A stretch of DNA of 64,000 nt from Acidovorax sp. NCPPB 3576 (GCF_028473605.1 NZ_CP097267.1:399501-463500), one strand, 5' to 3'. Counted from the stretch's first letter, positions 15,911 to 25,454 are shown. Program-made: numbers and translations. Notes: a model not told the origin generated them from the letters alone.

Positions 15911-16864
15911 ATGCCCTCGTCCATCCGTTCCTTTGCCCGCCCCCTCCTCTCGCGCCCGGCCTTCGCCGAATGGGCCTTGTACGGCGCCCTGATCGCCTTG
16001 GCTGCCTTGAGCGCCTGGGGCCCGCACGTGGCGCCCAATCCGCACCAGCATGCCTTTGCCGACCAGCGCACGCTGTGGGGCATCGCCCATGCGATGGACG
16101 TGCTCACCAATCTGCCGTTCGCCCTGATGGGGCTGTTGGGTGTGCGGCGCCTGGCGCAGGGGGGATGCAGCGCCCCTGCCGGTGAAAAGGGGGTGAGTGC
16201 CGGGCGCACCACCACGACGGTGATGGCCGCGGTTTTCTTCTCGGGCTTGCTGCTCACGGCCGGTACCTCATCGCTGTACCACTGGATGCCGCACGACATC
16301 ACGCTGCTGTGGGACCGCATGGGCATGCTGGTGGCGTTCACCGGCCTGTTGGGCCTGGCCGTCGAAGGGCGCATGGGAACGCGGCCCGCCTGGGTGGTGG
16401 CCTTGGTGCTGCCGCTGGCGGGTTGGCTGTCGCTGCGGGCCTGGGGCATGGCGGGGCAGATGCTGCCCTGGGGCGTGCTGCAGGGCGGGGGCATGTTGCT
16501 GGTCGCGGCGCTGGCTTTTGCTCCGGTGCGGCCCGGTTGCCCGCCTCTGTCGCTGGTGGCCGTGATCGGCTGGTATGCCCTGGCCAAGCTGCTGGAGTTG
16601 GGCGACCAGGCGGTGTTCGGCTGGACGGGCGGCGGGGTGTCGGGCCACAGCCTCAAACACGTGGCGGCGGCCCTGGCTGCGTGGCCGGTGATCGCCGCGT
16701 TGGCTCCGCGCCCCTCGGGAACTCCCGGAGCCTATTGGGCGCAGTGCGTGCGGGCGGTGCCCTGGCACCGCCCGGCGGATGCCGCAGCGGGCACGGGCCG
16801 GGGCACAATCGCCGCCAGCGCGGACGAGGGGGCCCAGCGTGGGGCCGCGGCGCGACGCATCTGA
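15911..16864 (+). CDS. Ceramidase-like (CREST superfamily) membrane protein
   Basis: 317 residues with about seven hydrophobic segments. Conserved-looking polar residues inside membranes (GTSSLYHWMPHD, WDRMGM, GDQAVF and GHSLKHVAAA) match the His/Asp/Ser pattern of the alkaline ceramidase/PAQR (CREST) hydrolase superfamily. A zinc-dependent lipid amidase role is therefore possible, located in the inner membrane. It lies 26 bp before the MFS-acyltransferase fusion on the same strand, consistent with a small lipid-related operon. The C-terminal 40 residues are Ala/Gly-rich and probably not functional. Confidence 0.72.
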   Translation: MPSSIRSFARPLLSRPAFAEWALYGALIALAALSAWGPHVAPNPHQHAFADQRTLWGIAHAMDVLTNLPFALMGLLGVRRLAQGGCSAPAGEKGVSAGRTTTTVMAAVFFSGLLLTAGTSSLYHWMPHDITLLWDRMGMLVAFTGLLGLAVEGRMGTRPAWVVALVLPLAGWLSLRAWGMAGQMLPWGVLQGGGMLLVAALAFAPVRPGCPPLSLVAVIGWYALAKLLELGDQAVFGWTGGGVSGHSLKHVAAALAAWPVIAALAPRPSGTPGAYWAQCVRAVPWHRPADAAAGTGRGTIAASADEGAQRGAAARRI

Positions 16865-16890
16865 AGAACCATTCCACACAGGAGCACGGC

Positions 16891-18834
16891 ATGAGCCAAG
16901 AGCAGGCCCGCATGGCCGACCACCCCCGCGCGGCCGAGCCGTCGCACCCCAACCAGTTCGCCTTGCTGCGCCAGCGCCGCTTTGCGCCATTCTTCTGGAC
17001 GCAGTTCGCCGGCGCGGCGAACGACAACCTGTTCAAGTTCGCCTTCACGGTGATGGTGACCTACCAGCTCAGCGTGTCGTGGATGCCGCCGTCCATGGCG
17101 GGGCTGGTGATCGGCGCGCTGTTCATCCTGCCGTTCCTGCTGTTCTCGGCCACGTCGGGGCAGCTGACGGACAAGTTCGACAAGACCCGCATGATCCGCT
17201 TCGTGAAGAACCTGGAGATCGCCATCATGCTGGTGGCGGCCTGGGGCTTCCTCGCCTCCAGCGCCGCGGTGCTGCTGGCGTGCACCTTCCTCATGGGGCT
17301 GCATTCCACGCTGTTCGGGCCGGTCAAGTTCGCGTACATGCCCCAGGTGCTGAACGAGCGCGAGCTGACGGGCGGCAACGGCATGGTCGAGATGGGCACC
17401 TTCGTCGCCATCCTGCTGGGCCAGGTGGCGGGCGGGCTGCTGGTGGCGGTGCCGGACATCGGCCATGCCTGGGTGGCGGCGACCTGCGTGCTGCTGGCGC
17501 TGGCCGGGCGCGCGGTGGCGCAGTTCATTCCGAGCGTGCCGGCCACCGACCCGGGCCTGTCGATCAACTGGAACCCGGTGACCGAGACCTGGCGCAACCT
17601 CCGGCTCGCGCATGCGAGCCCCGTGGTGTTCCGCTCGCTGCTGGGCATCAGCTGGATGTGGTTCTTCGGCGCGGTGTTCCTCTCGCAGTTTCCGAGCTTC
17701 GCCAAGGAAGTGCTGCACGGCGATGCGCACGTGGCCTCGCTGCTGCTCGTGGTGTTCTCGGTGGGCATCGGCGTGGGCTCGCTGCTGTGCGAGGTGCTGA
17801 GCCGCCGGCACGTGGAGATCGGCCTGGTGCCGCTGGGCGCCATCGGCATGAGCGTGTTCGCCATCGATCTGTACTTCGCCTCCCGCTCCCTGCCGCCCGC
17901 ACCCGAGATGGGGCTGGGCGCCTTCGTGGCGCAGGCCGCGCACTGGCGCGTGATGGCCGACCTGGCGCTGCTGAGCCTGTTCGCCGGCCTGTACAGCGTG
18001 CCCATGTATGCCCTGATCCAGATGCGCAGCCAGCCCACGCACCGGGCGCGCATCATCGCGGCCAACAACATCCTGAACGCGCTGTTCATGATCGGCAGCT
18101 CGCTGATCGCCGGCGCGCTGCTGGGGGCGGGCTTCTCGGTGCCGCAGATCTTTCTGTTCACGGGCATCGCCAACGCCATCGTGGCGTTCTACATCTTCCT
18201 GCTGGTGCCCGAGTACCTGCTGCGCTTCGTGGCGTGGGTGGCGTCGCGCTTCGTCTACCGCTTCAAGATCCGGGGCGACGAGCACCTGCCCACCCAGGGC
18301 GCGGCCATCCTGGTGTGCAACCACGTGAGCTTCGTGGACGCGGTGCTGCTCATGGCGGCGAGCCCCCGTCCGATCTACTTCGTGATGGACCACCGTATCT
18401 TCCGCGTGCCGGTGCTCGGCTGGCTGTTCCGCCTGGCCAAGGCCATTCCCATCGCGCCGCAAAAGGACGATCCGGCGGTCTATGCCGCGGCGTTCGAGCG
18501 CGCCGCGCAGGTGCTGCGGGAAGGGGATTTGCTGGCGATCTTTCCCGAGGGCGGCATCACGCGCGACGGGCAGCTGCAGCTGTTCAAGGGCGGCATCATG
18601 AAGATCCTCGACCGTGCCCGCGAGGAAGGCGTGGCGCCCCCGGTGATCCCGATGGCGCTGACCAACCTGTGGGGCTCGTATTTCAGCCGCATCGAGCGGG
18701 GCACGGCGATGGCGCGGCCCTTCCGGCGCGGGCTGTTCAACCGCGTGGGCCTGAATGTCGGGCCGGCCGTGCCCGCAGCGCTGGTGCAGCCCGAGCTGCT
18801 GCACGCGCGCGTGGCGGGCCTGTTGGCCGACTGA
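16891..18834 (+). CDS. MFS transporter fused to 1-acyl-glycerol-3-phosphate acyltransferase (LplT-PlsC type)
   Basis: 647 residues from the ATG behind CAGGAG. Residues about 20-440 form a 12-helix major facilitator unit related to lysophospholipid flippase LplT (FWTQFAGAANDNLFKFAF). About 455-647 is a PlsC acyltransferase with motif I NHVSFVD (H-x4-D) and motif III EGGITRDG. In Aas/LplT systems lysophospholipids are flipped inward and re-acylated; here both steps would be in one chain. The AMP-dependent acyl-ACP synthetase domain of longer family members is missing. It acts at the inner membrane in phospholipid repair and is followed by a GC hairpin. Confidence 0.9.
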   Translation: MSQEQARMADHPRAAEPSHPNQFALLRQRRFAPFFWTQFAGAANDNLFKFAFTVMVTYQLSVSWMPPSMAGLVIGALFILPFLLFSATSGQLTDKFDKTRMIRFVKNLEIAIMLVAAWGFLASSAAVLLACTFLMGLHSTLFGPVKFAYMPQVLNERELTGGNGMVEMGTFVAILLGQVAGGLLVAVPDIGHAWVAATCVLLALAGRAVAQFIPSVPATDPGLSINWNPVTETWRNLRLAHASPVVFRSLLGISWMWFFGAVFLSQFPSFAKEVLHGDAHVASLLLVVFSVGIGVGSLLCEVLSRRHVEIGLVPLGAIGMSVFAIDLYFASRSLPPAPEMGLGAFVAQAAHWRVMADLALLSLFAGLYSVPMYALIQMRSQPTHRARIIAANNILNALFMIGSSLIAGALLGAGFSVPQIFLFTGIANAIVAFYIFLLVPEYLLRFVAWVASRFVYRFKIRGDEHLPTQGAAILVCNHVSFVDAVLLMAASPRPIYFVMDHRIFRVPVLGWLFRLAKAIPIAPQKDDPAVYAAAFERAAQVLREGDLLAIFPEGGITRDGQLQLFKGGIMKILDRAREEGVAPPVIPMALTNLWGSYFSRIERGTAMARPFRRGLFNRVGLNVGPAVPAALVQPELLHARVAGLLAD

Positions 18835-18864
18835 GCGAGCGGGTTTGCGCTGCGGCCCCGCCGT

Positions 18865-18888
18865 GCCCCGCTGCGAAAGGAGCGGGGC
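18865..18888. terminator. GC hairpin between convergent genes
   Basis: 8-bp stem GCCCCGCT/AGCGGGGC with an 8-nt loop between the convergent MFS-PlsC and E1 genes. No T-run. Confidence 0.4.
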
Positions 18889-18896
18889 GCGCTGAC

Positions 18897-21593
18897 TCAG
18901 GTGGCGGCCAGCGAGGCCAGACCGCGCGGTTGCGGCTGCCCGGCGGACGCCTCGATCGGGCCGTCCTCTTCGCAGGCGCGCAGGCTGGCCTGCACGATGG
19001 CATCGGCATCCACCGCGAAGTGCGCCCGCAGGGCGGCCCGCGAGTCGCTGCGGCCGAAGCCGTCGGTGCCCAGCGTCACGTAGCGCCGGCCCGGCGGCAC
19101 GAAGGCGCGCACCATCTCGGGCAATGCCACCACGTAGTCGCTCGCGGCGACGATGGGCCCGGACGTGGGCGCCAGTTGCTGCTCGAACCAGCTGCCCACC
19201 GCATCGCGCTCGCCCTGGCGCCAGCCGCGCTCGCAGGCCTGTCCTTCGCGCGCCAGTTCCACGTAGCTCGTCACGCTCCACACATCGGCCGCCACGCCGT
19301 GCTGCTGCTCCAGCCGGTCGGCGGCCTTGAGCACCTCGCCCAGGATGGCGCCGCTGCCGAAGAGCTGCACGCGGTGCGCCAGTGCCGGCGCGCCCTGCCG
19401 CAGCCGGTACATGCCGCGCACCACGCCGTCGTGCGCGTCGGCCGGCAGGCTGGGGTTGGCCACGTTCTCGTTGGTGACGGTGATGTAGAAGAATTCGTCG
19501 ATCTGCGCCTCGACCATGCGACGCATGCCGTGGTCCACGATCACGGCCAGCTCGCCCGCGAAGGCCGGGTCGTAGGCGCGGCAGTTCGGAATGGTGGAGG
19601 CCATCAGGTGGCTGCTGCCGTCCTGGTGCTGCAGTCCTTCGCCGCCCAGCGTGGTGCGGCCCGACGTGGCGCCGATGAGAAAGCCGCGCGCCCGCTGGTC
19701 CGCAGCCGCCCAGATCAGGTCGCCCACGCGCTGAAAGCCGAACATGCTGTAGAAAATGTAGAACGGCAGCATCGACAGCCCGTGCGTCGAATAGCTCGTG
19801 GCCGCCGCCGTCCACGAGGCCAGCGCGCCGGCCTCGGTGATGCCTTCTTCCAGGATCTGGCCGGATTTTTCTTCCCGGTACACCAGCATCGAGGCGTTGT
19901 CCTCGGGCTGGTAGAGCTGCCCGAACGGCGCATAGATGCCGACCTGGCGGAACAGCCCCGCCATGCCGAAGGTGCGGGCCTCGTCGGCCACGATGGGCAC
20001 CACGCGCGGTCCCAGCGCCTCGTCTTTCAGCAGGTTGCCCATCAGGCGCACGAAGGCCATGGTGGTGCTCATGGCCTTGCCGTCCGCGTCCAGCGCAAAG
20101 CCCCCGGTGGCCGGCAGCGGCGGCACCGCCACCTCGGGCGCCCGGGCGCGGCGTGCGGGCAGGTAGCCGCCCAGCGCCTGGCGGCGGTCGTGCAGGTAGC
20201 GCATCTCGGCGCTGTCGTCGGCGGGCTTGCAGAAGGCGGCGGTGCGGGCCTCTTCGTCGGTCAGCGGCAGGTGGAAGCGGTCGCGGTAGGCCAGCAGTTC
20301 GTCGGCGCCCAGCTTCTTGTGCTGGTGCGAGGTCATGCGGCCCTGGCCCACGCTGCCCATGCCGTAGCCCTTCATGGTCTTGGCCAGCACCACGGTGGGC
20401 TGGCCGGTGTGGCCGGCTGCGCGCGCGAAGGCGGCATGCACCTTGGCCGGGTCGTGCCCGCCGCGGCGCAGGCGGTCGATGTCGTCGTCCGACAGGTGGG
20501 CCACCAGGGCCTGCAGTTCGGGGCTCTTGCCGAAGAAGTGGCGGCGGTTGAAGGCGCCGTCGTTCGCGCTCAGGGTCTGGAACTCGCCGTCCACCGTCTG
20601 TGCGAAGGCCCGGGCCAGCGCGTGGCCGTGGTCGCGCGCCAGCAGCGCGTCCCATTCGGAACCCCACAGGCATTTCACGACGTTCCAGCCGGCGCCGGTG
20701 AACAGCGATTCCAGCTCGTCCACGATGCGGCCGTTGCCGCGCACCGGGCCGTCCAGGCGCTGCAGGTTGCAGTTGATGACGAAGATGCAGTTGTCCAGCC
20801 CCTCGCGCGCGGCGAGGGTGAGCGCGGCGATGGATTCGGGCTCGTCCATCTCGCCGTCGCCGAAGAAGCCCCAGACCTTGCGGCCCGCCGTGTCGCACAG
20901 GCCCCGGTCGGCCAGGTAGCGCATGAAGCGCGCCTGGTAGATCGCCTTGATCGGGCCGATGCCCATCGAGCCCGTGGGAAACTGCCAGAAATCCGGCATC
21001 AGGTAGGGGTGGGGGTAGGAGGTCAGGCCCTGGATGCCCTTGGCCTCGGCGGCCAGCTCCTGCCGGTAGTGGCGCAGGGAGTCTTCGCTCAGCCGGCCTT
21101 CCAGGTAGGCGCGTGCATACACGCCGGGCGCGGAGTGCGGCTGGAAGTACACCAGGTCGCCGCCGTGCTGCTCGGTGCGCGCATGGAAGAAATGGTGGAA
21201 GCCCACCTCGAACAGGTCCGCCGCCGAGGCGTAGCTGGCGATGTGGCCGCCCAGCTCGCCCTGCGCGGCATTGGCCCGCACCACCATGGCCAGCGCGTTC
21301 CACCGCACGATGGCCGACAGCCGCTGCTCGATCTGCGGGTCGCCCGGGTAGGGCGGCTGCTCTTCCACCCGCACGGTGTTGAGGTATGAGGTGATGCCGG
21401 CCGGGCTCCATTGCAGCCCGCGCTGGCGCGCATGGGCCAGCAGCGCGTCGAGCAGGGCCGCGGCACGCTCGCGGCCCTGGCGGGGCTCCCAGGCGGCCAG
21501 CAGGCCGTCGAGCGCATCGCACCATTCCTGGACTTCACCCGGGTCGAGCGTATCGGGCAAGGGGGTGGCGCCGGGCCAGCCGAGTCGTGTCAT
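18897..21593 (-). CDS. Homodimeric 2-oxoacid dehydrogenase E1 (AceE/MdeB type), acdS-linked
   Basis: 898 residues of the AceE-type single-chain E1. The thiamine-diphosphate motif is GDGEMDEPES...NCNLQRLDG (about 240-290). The N-terminal block ITSYLNTVR and the middle domain around GEGLQHQDGSSHL are conserved, and the C-terminal transketolase domain is present. It decarboxylates a 2-oxo acid and acylates an E2 lipoyl domain. No E2 or E3 gene is near, unlike a standard aceEF operon. It begins 27 bp after acdS on the same strand, so it is probably co-transcribed. Since AcdS makes 2-oxobutyrate, the likely substrate is 2-oxobutyrate, as proposed for MdeB beside methionine gamma-lyase. Confidence 0.92.
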   Translation of the reverse strand: MTRLGWPGATPLPDTLDPGEVQEWCDALDGLLAAWEPRQGRERAAALLDALLAHARQRGLQWSPAGITSYLNTVRVEEQPPYPGDPQIEQRLSAIVRWNALAMVVRANAAQGELGGHIASYASAADLFEVGFHHFFHARTEQHGGDLVYFQPHSAPGVYARAYLEGRLSEDSLRHYRQELAAEAKGIQGLTSYPHPYLMPDFWQFPTGSMGIGPIKAIYQARFMRYLADRGLCDTAGRKVWGFFGDGEMDEPESIAALTLAAREGLDNCIFVINCNLQRLDGPVRGNGRIVDELESLFTGAGWNVVKCLWGSEWDALLARDHGHALARAFAQTVDGEFQTLSANDGAFNRRHFFGKSPELQALVAHLSDDDIDRLRRGGHDPAKVHAAFARAAGHTGQPTVVLAKTMKGYGMGSVGQGRMTSHQHKKLGADELLAYRDRFHLPLTDEEARTAAFCKPADDSAEMRYLHDRRQALGGYLPARRARAPEVAVPPLPATGGFALDADGKAMSTTMAFVRLMGNLLKDEALGPRVVPIVADEARTFGMAGLFRQVGIYAPFGQLYQPEDNASMLVYREEKSGQILEEGITEAGALASWTAAATSYSTHGLSMLPFYIFYSMFGFQRVGDLIWAAADQRARGFLIGATSGRTTLGGEGLQHQDGSSHLMASTIPNCRAYDPAFAGELAVIVDHGMRRMVEAQIDEFFYITVTNENVANPSLPADAHDGVVRGMYRLRQGAPALAHRVQLFGSGAILGEVLKAADRLEQQHGVAADVWSVTSYVELAREGQACERGWRQGERDAVGSWFEQQLAPTSGPIVAASDYVVALPEMVRAFVPPGRRYVTLGTDGFGRSDSRAALRAHFAVDADAIVQASLRACEEDGPIEASAGQPQPRGLASLAAT

Positions 21594-21620
21594 GGTGCTG
21601 CGTTCTCCTGGATGGGTCGA

Positions 21621-22637
21621 TCAACCGTTGCGGAAAAGGAAACTGTAGGCGTTCAGGGCGGGCACGCCGCCCAGGTGCGCATACAGCACCTTGGAGCCTG
21701 CCGGAAATTCGCCGTTGCGCACCATCTCGATCATGCCGTGCATCGACTTGCCTTCATAGACCGGGTCGGTCAGCATGGCCTCCTGGCGCGCACACAGGCG
21801 GATCGCCTCCAGCGTGCCTTCGCTGGGCAGGCCGTATTCCGGGCCGCCGTAGCGCGTGTCCAGCACGATGTCGGCTTCGGTGATGTCGCGGCCCAGCTCC
21901 ACCAGCTGGGCGGTGTTCTGCGCGATGCGCAGGATCTGCGCGCGGGTCTGCTCCGGCTTGGCCGATGCGTCGATGCCGATCACCTTGTCGGCCCGGCCGT
22001 CGGCGGCGAAGCCCACCACCATGCCGGCCTGCGTGCTGCCCGTGACCGAGCACACGACGATGTAATCGAACTGAAAGCCCAGTTCCTTTTCCTGCTGGCG
22101 CACTTCTTCGGCGAAGCCGACGAAGCCCAGGCCGCCCTTGGGGTGCTCGGAGCAGCCCGCCGGAATGGGAAACGGTTTGCCGCCGGCCTGGCGCACGTCT
22201 TCCATGGCCTGCTCCCAGCTCGGGCGGATGCCGATGTCGAAGCCCGCCGCGTCCAGCCGCACGTCGGCGCCCATGATGCGGCTCATCTCGATGTTGCCCA
22301 CGCGGTCGTACACCGCGTCGGAGTAGTTCACCCAGTTCTCCTGCACCAGCACGCACTTCATGCCCAGGTGCGCGGCCACGGCGGCCACCTGGCGCGTCTG
22401 GTTGGACTGGATGCCGCCGATGGAGACCAGCGTGTCGTAGCCGCCTTCGATCGCCTCGGGAATGAGGTATTCGAGCTTGCGCGTCTTGTTGCCGCCGAAA
22501 GCCAGGCCCGAGTTGCAGTCCTCGCGCTTGGCATACAGCTCGACCTTGCCCCCCAGGTGGGCGGACAGGCGCGGCAGCGGCTGGATGGGCGTGGGGCCGA
22601 AGGTCAGCGAATGGCGGGGGAATTTCTGCAAGTTCAT
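21621..22637 (-). CDS. acdS: 1-aminocyclopropane-1-carboxylate (ACC) deaminase
   Basis: 338 residues from MNLQKFPR, the family's usual length and start. Lys51 in GGNKTRK binds PLP, and SNQTR holds the nucleophilic Ser. Glu in VYEGKSMHG and Leu in AHLGGVPAL occupy the two positions (295 and 322) that separate true ACC deaminases from D-cysteine desulfhydrases, so this is a genuine AcdS. It converts the plant ethylene precursor ACC to 2-oxobutyrate and ammonia in the cytoplasm. It is divergent from an Lrp-type regulator (AcdR) and directly upstream of an orphan E1 gene. This suggests a plant-associated lifestyle. Confidence 0.95.
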   Translation of the reverse strand: MNLQKFPRHSLTFGPTPIQPLPRLSAHLGGKVELYAKREDCNSGLAFGGNKTRKLEYLIPEAIEGGYDTLVSIGGIQSNQTRQVAAVAAHLGMKCVLVQENWVNYSDAVYDRVGNIEMSRIMGADVRLDAAGFDIGIRPSWEQAMEDVRQAGGKPFPIPAGCSEHPKGGLGFVGFAEEVRQQEKELGFQFDYIVVCSVTGSTQAGMVVGFAADGRADKVIGIDASAKPEQTRAQILRIAQNTAQLVELGRDITEADIVLDTRYGGPEYGLPSEGTLEAIRLCARQEAMLTDPVYEGKSMHGMIEMVRNGEFPAGSKVLYAHLGGVPALNAYSFLFRNG

Positions 22638-22854
22638 GGGAAGCATCCTGGCAAAGGGAGGGGCATGGGGGCGGGGTTCCGGCGCCGCGGTGGATTGCTG
22701 CTGCCGCGCAGTGGCAGGGCAACCGCCAAAGGCAGTCCGTTGCCTGGAATGGTAGGAAAATGCGGGCGCAATAGGGTTGCAAAAATGGATTGAAAATCGG
22801 TCTTGAAAAGAACAGTAAGCCTGTTTATTTCGATTTCATTGCAGGAAAACATTC
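22638..22854. promoter_or_regulatory. acdS-acdR divergent promoter region
   Basis: 217 bp, markedly AT-rich near the acdR side (22750-22850) compared with its surroundings. It must hold both promoters and the AcdR operator. I cannot define a single reliable Lrp box by eye. Confidence 0.55.
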
Positions 22855-23376
22855 ATGTGCGCAACAAAATTAAGAAAGCCTGCGGTGCCGGCACCCGCTG
22901 TCGATCTCACCGGCGAACTGGATCGCACCGACAAGGCCATCCTGCGGGCGCTGCAGCGCGATGCCTCGGTCTCCAACGTGGCGCTGGCGGCCAAGGTCCA
23001 CCTGAGCGCACCGGCCTGCCTGCGGCGAGTCGAGCGTCTCAAGCGCCTGGGGCTGATCGACGGGGTGGTGGCACTGCTCAATCCGCGCGCCGTGGGCGCT
23101 GGCATGCTGGTGATGATCGGCGTGGTGCTGGACCGCTCCACGCCCGAGTCGTTCGCCGAGTTCGAGAAGGCCGCTGCCAAGATCTCGGGCTGCATGGAAT
23201 GCCACGTGGTGACGGGCGAGTTCGACTATTTTCTACTGGTGCGCACCAAGGACAGCGAAAGCTTCAACCGCCTCCATGCGGAGCAGCTGCTCTACCTGCC
23301 GGGCGTGCGGCAGGTGCGCTCGTTCATGGTGATCCGCAACGTGCTATCGACGACCGAGCTGCCCATGGCGATCTGA
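22855..23376 (+). CDS. acdR: Lrp/AsnC-family regulator of acdS (AcdR)
   Basis: 173 residues. An AsnC-type HTH (LDRTDKAILRALQRDASVSNVALAAKVHLS, about 22-55) is followed by the RAM ligand-binding domain (VVTGEFDYFLLVRT, about 117-130). It has the divergent position next to acdS typical of AcdR, which activates acdS in response to ACC or its products and is relieved by leucine in studied species. The 25-residue N-terminal extension before the HTH also occurs in AcdR proteins. It probably controls the downstream E1 gene too, through the acdS operon. Confidence 0.92.
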   Translation: MCATKLRKPAVPAPAVDLTGELDRTDKAILRALQRDASVSNVALAAKVHLSAPACLRRVERLKRLGLIDGVVALLNPRAVGAGMLVMIGVVLDRSTPESFAEFEKAAAKISGCMECHVVTGEFDYFLLVRTKDSESFNRLHAEQLLYLPGVRQVRSFMVIRNVLSTTELPMAI

Positions 23377-23377
23377 C

Positions 23378-23409
23378 GCCGTCACGAGCTGCGCCCAGCC
23401 CGTGACGGC
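23378..23409. terminator. Hairpin after acdR
   Basis: 9-bp stem GCCGTCACG/CGTGACGGC overlapping the acdR stop region, 14-nt loop, no T-run. Confidence 0.45.
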
Positions 23410-23512
23410 GCTGCCGGTGTGTCTCGGCCGCTCAGCCACTGAATTGCAGGCGGTCTCCGGCGAGGCGCCGGCCACCGTCTGCCTGTGCGTACCCGACTTT
23501 CTGCAACGCTGC

Positions 23513-23544
23513 CCCGTGACCGCTGGCGCGACGGCGGTCACGGG
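23513..23544. terminator. Hairpin before the secreted paralog stop
   Basis: 11-bp stem CCCGTGACCGC/GCGGTCACGGG with a 10-nt loop, just downstream of the minus-strand gene ending at 23562. The arms resemble those of the hairpin at 23378-23409. Confidence 0.5.
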
Positions 23545-23561
23545 TTCCTGCTCGGCTCGCT

Positions 23562-25175
23562 TCAGGGCGCCTTCACGACATGCGGAAAGGTCAGCCCGTA
23601 GTTGGCCGCTACGCCGGGCGTGGCGCTGGGGTTGCTCAGCTTGGTGAACGCTGCGCCGATCAGGGGAATTCCTCTCGCGTCGGGTACCCGCATGACCGCC
23701 CAGCCGTTGAGGGCCGTGCCTGGCAGCGTCTTGCGGGCGATGGAGGAGGACACGGCCGACCGGCTCTCGGAGAACGAAAGCACGGACAGGGCGCCGCAGC
23801 TTTCTGGCTGCAATGCGGCGTCCGCCACCACGCTGTCGGGCGTGAGGGTGCCGTCGCGCGAGCCCATCCGGAAGCTCCAGCTGCCGCCCTGGCTGCAGAC
23901 GCCGTCGCGGACCTGGGTGTTGAGCGCGTGGAAGTACTGCTCGCCGGCCCCGCTGGGGGGCACGACGGAGTAGACGCGCTGGTTCGATGGGTCGGACTGG
24001 CTGTAGTCCTTGGCCACGCTGTACCGCTTGGTGGGTGTTGCGACCACCCAGTCGGTGCGGGCGGCGATGGAGTCGTCGAGAACGTACTGGTTCTTGAATT
24101 CTCGGACCGCCAGCAGCCGGGACAGGTCGCCTGCCGTCGCGCGGGCGCTGGCTGCGGTGGCGGGCAGATAGACGGGCGTCGAAAGATCGGGCAGGTCGTT
24201 ATAGCGGGCCAGCAGGACAGCGGATGCCGTCGGGAACGAGGTATTGCCCTGAAGGTCCTTGTTCCGGGTGGCCAGGCCTGCGGACACCAGCAGCGGGTCG
24301 GCGGTGTAGCGCTCTGGCTGCAACACTGCCGTGTCCGTGGGGGGGAACAGCATGTAGTTGCCGCGCGCCGGAAGGCCCGTGTTGTTGATGGCCTGGATTG
24401 CCGTGGCAGCGCCGGAGAACGTGGTGGAGCCGGGTACGTCGATGATGTACCAAGTTGCACTGAGCTGCCCGCTGGGGGCCGCAAGGCCGCGGCTGGCGGC
24501 GACGGCCTCGCTGCTCGTGTCCTGCAGCAGCGCTGCGTTGAGCACGGATTCGGAGCAGGGCGCGACTTCCTTGACTTGCTGGATGGCGACGGACAGCGCC
24601 GACTTGCTTGCGCCGTCGGTACCGTAGATCGATGCCTGTGGCACGTCGGCCATCACGATGGCTTCGATGGCGCCTTCGCGGGTGTTGGCCGCCATGACCT
24701 CTGGCGTCCATGCGGGGTCCAGCCGACTGGTGGAAAAAGGTTGCGCAACCCCTTGGGCCAGCCGCGGCAGCGTACAGGTGTTGTCACTTGTGGTCAGCTG
24801 AGCCAGGCCGTCGGCCCCGGCCGTCACGGCGCCCGTCCACACGTCGCCGGGCGACAGCAGCACATGCACGCTCAGCAGGCTGTCGCCGTTGTTGGCCCCG
24901 CGAAAGCGCACCTTCACGACCTTGCCGTTGTCGAGGTCGGTGTTCACGAGGTGCAGCACCGTCATCTGGCCGTTCTGTGCCGTGAAGTAGGGCACCAGCA
25001 ATGCATGGCCGGCCTGGCCTTCGGCCACCTTGATGCTGACGGCATCGGTCCCGCCCAGCTGCGTGCTGGAAGGCGTGGCGCCGGTGCCGGCGATCACGCC
25101 TGCGTGTGCTGCGCCGGCCATGGCCAGCGTGCCGAGCAGGGCGCTGACCGCCCCGGAAATGGTCTTGACTTTCAC
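23562..25175 (-). CDS. Secreted protein of unknown function, tandem paralog A
   Basis: 537 residues from a GTG start at 25175 with AGGAGA well placed before it. A signal peptide (SALLGTLAMAGAAHA) precedes the mature start GVIAGTGATPSS. The rest is beta-rich with conserved blocks shared with its neighbour: TAQNGQMTVLHLVNTDL, KVRFRGANNGDSLL, PGDVWTGAVTAG, YIIDVPGSTTFSGAATAI, FPPTD and PTKRYSV, and ending NYGLTFPHVVKAP. Several paired cysteines suggest disulphides in the periplasm or outside the cell. No known domain is recognised. It differs from the paralog throughout, so the duplication is old. Confidence 0.8.
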   Translation of the reverse strand: MKVKTISGAVSALLGTLAMAGAAHAGVIAGTGATPSSTQLGGTDAVSIKVAEGQAGHALLVPYFTAQNGQMTVLHLVNTDLDNGKVVKVRFRGANNGDSLLSVHVLLSPGDVWTGAVTAGADGLAQLTTSDNTCTLPRLAQGVAQPFSTSRLDPAWTPEVMAANTREGAIEAIVMADVPQASIYGTDGASKSALSVAIQQVKEVAPCSESVLNAALLQDTSSEAVAASRGLAAPSGQLSATWYIIDVPGSTTFSGAATAIQAINNTGLPARGNYMLFPPTDTAVLQPERYTADPLLVSAGLATRNKDLQGNTSFPTASAVLLARYNDLPDLSTPVYLPATAASARATAGDLSRLLAVREFKNQYVLDDSIAARTDWVVATPTKRYSVAKDYSQSDPSNQRVYSVVPPSGAGEQYFHALNTQVRDGVCSQGGSWSFRMGSRDGTLTPDSVVADAALQPESCGALSVLSFSESRSAVSSSIARKTLPGTALNGWAVMRVPDARGIPLIGAAFTKLSNPSATPGVAANYGLTFPHVVKAP

Positions 25176-25454
25176 GGTTTCTCCTGTGATTGGGATGGCA
25201 GGTGGGAACGTCTCCGCCATCGCCCGCGGGCCGCGCAAAGGCAGCCCGTCACGCGATGGGGTCGGCACGGTGGTGGGGGGCCAAAGGCCGCCCTGGGCGG
25301 CCGCTGCATGCAGCAGGCCACCCGCAAATCGAAACACCGCGCTGAGGATGGGAGCCATGCCGGGCGATGGTGCCCGGCGGCCCCTGCAAGGATCGTGAAC
25401 CCGTTCCGAGCGCCAGGTCCATGGCGGCTTGGACAGCCGCCGCCCTGCGTGCGC

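Noticed and set aside
16732..21525. Very long open frames antisense to the MFS-PlsC and E1 genes
   Set aside because: They arise from high-GC third-position bias. Their products are Arg/Gly/Ala/Pro-rich with no domains, and the opposite strand encodes clear conserved proteins.
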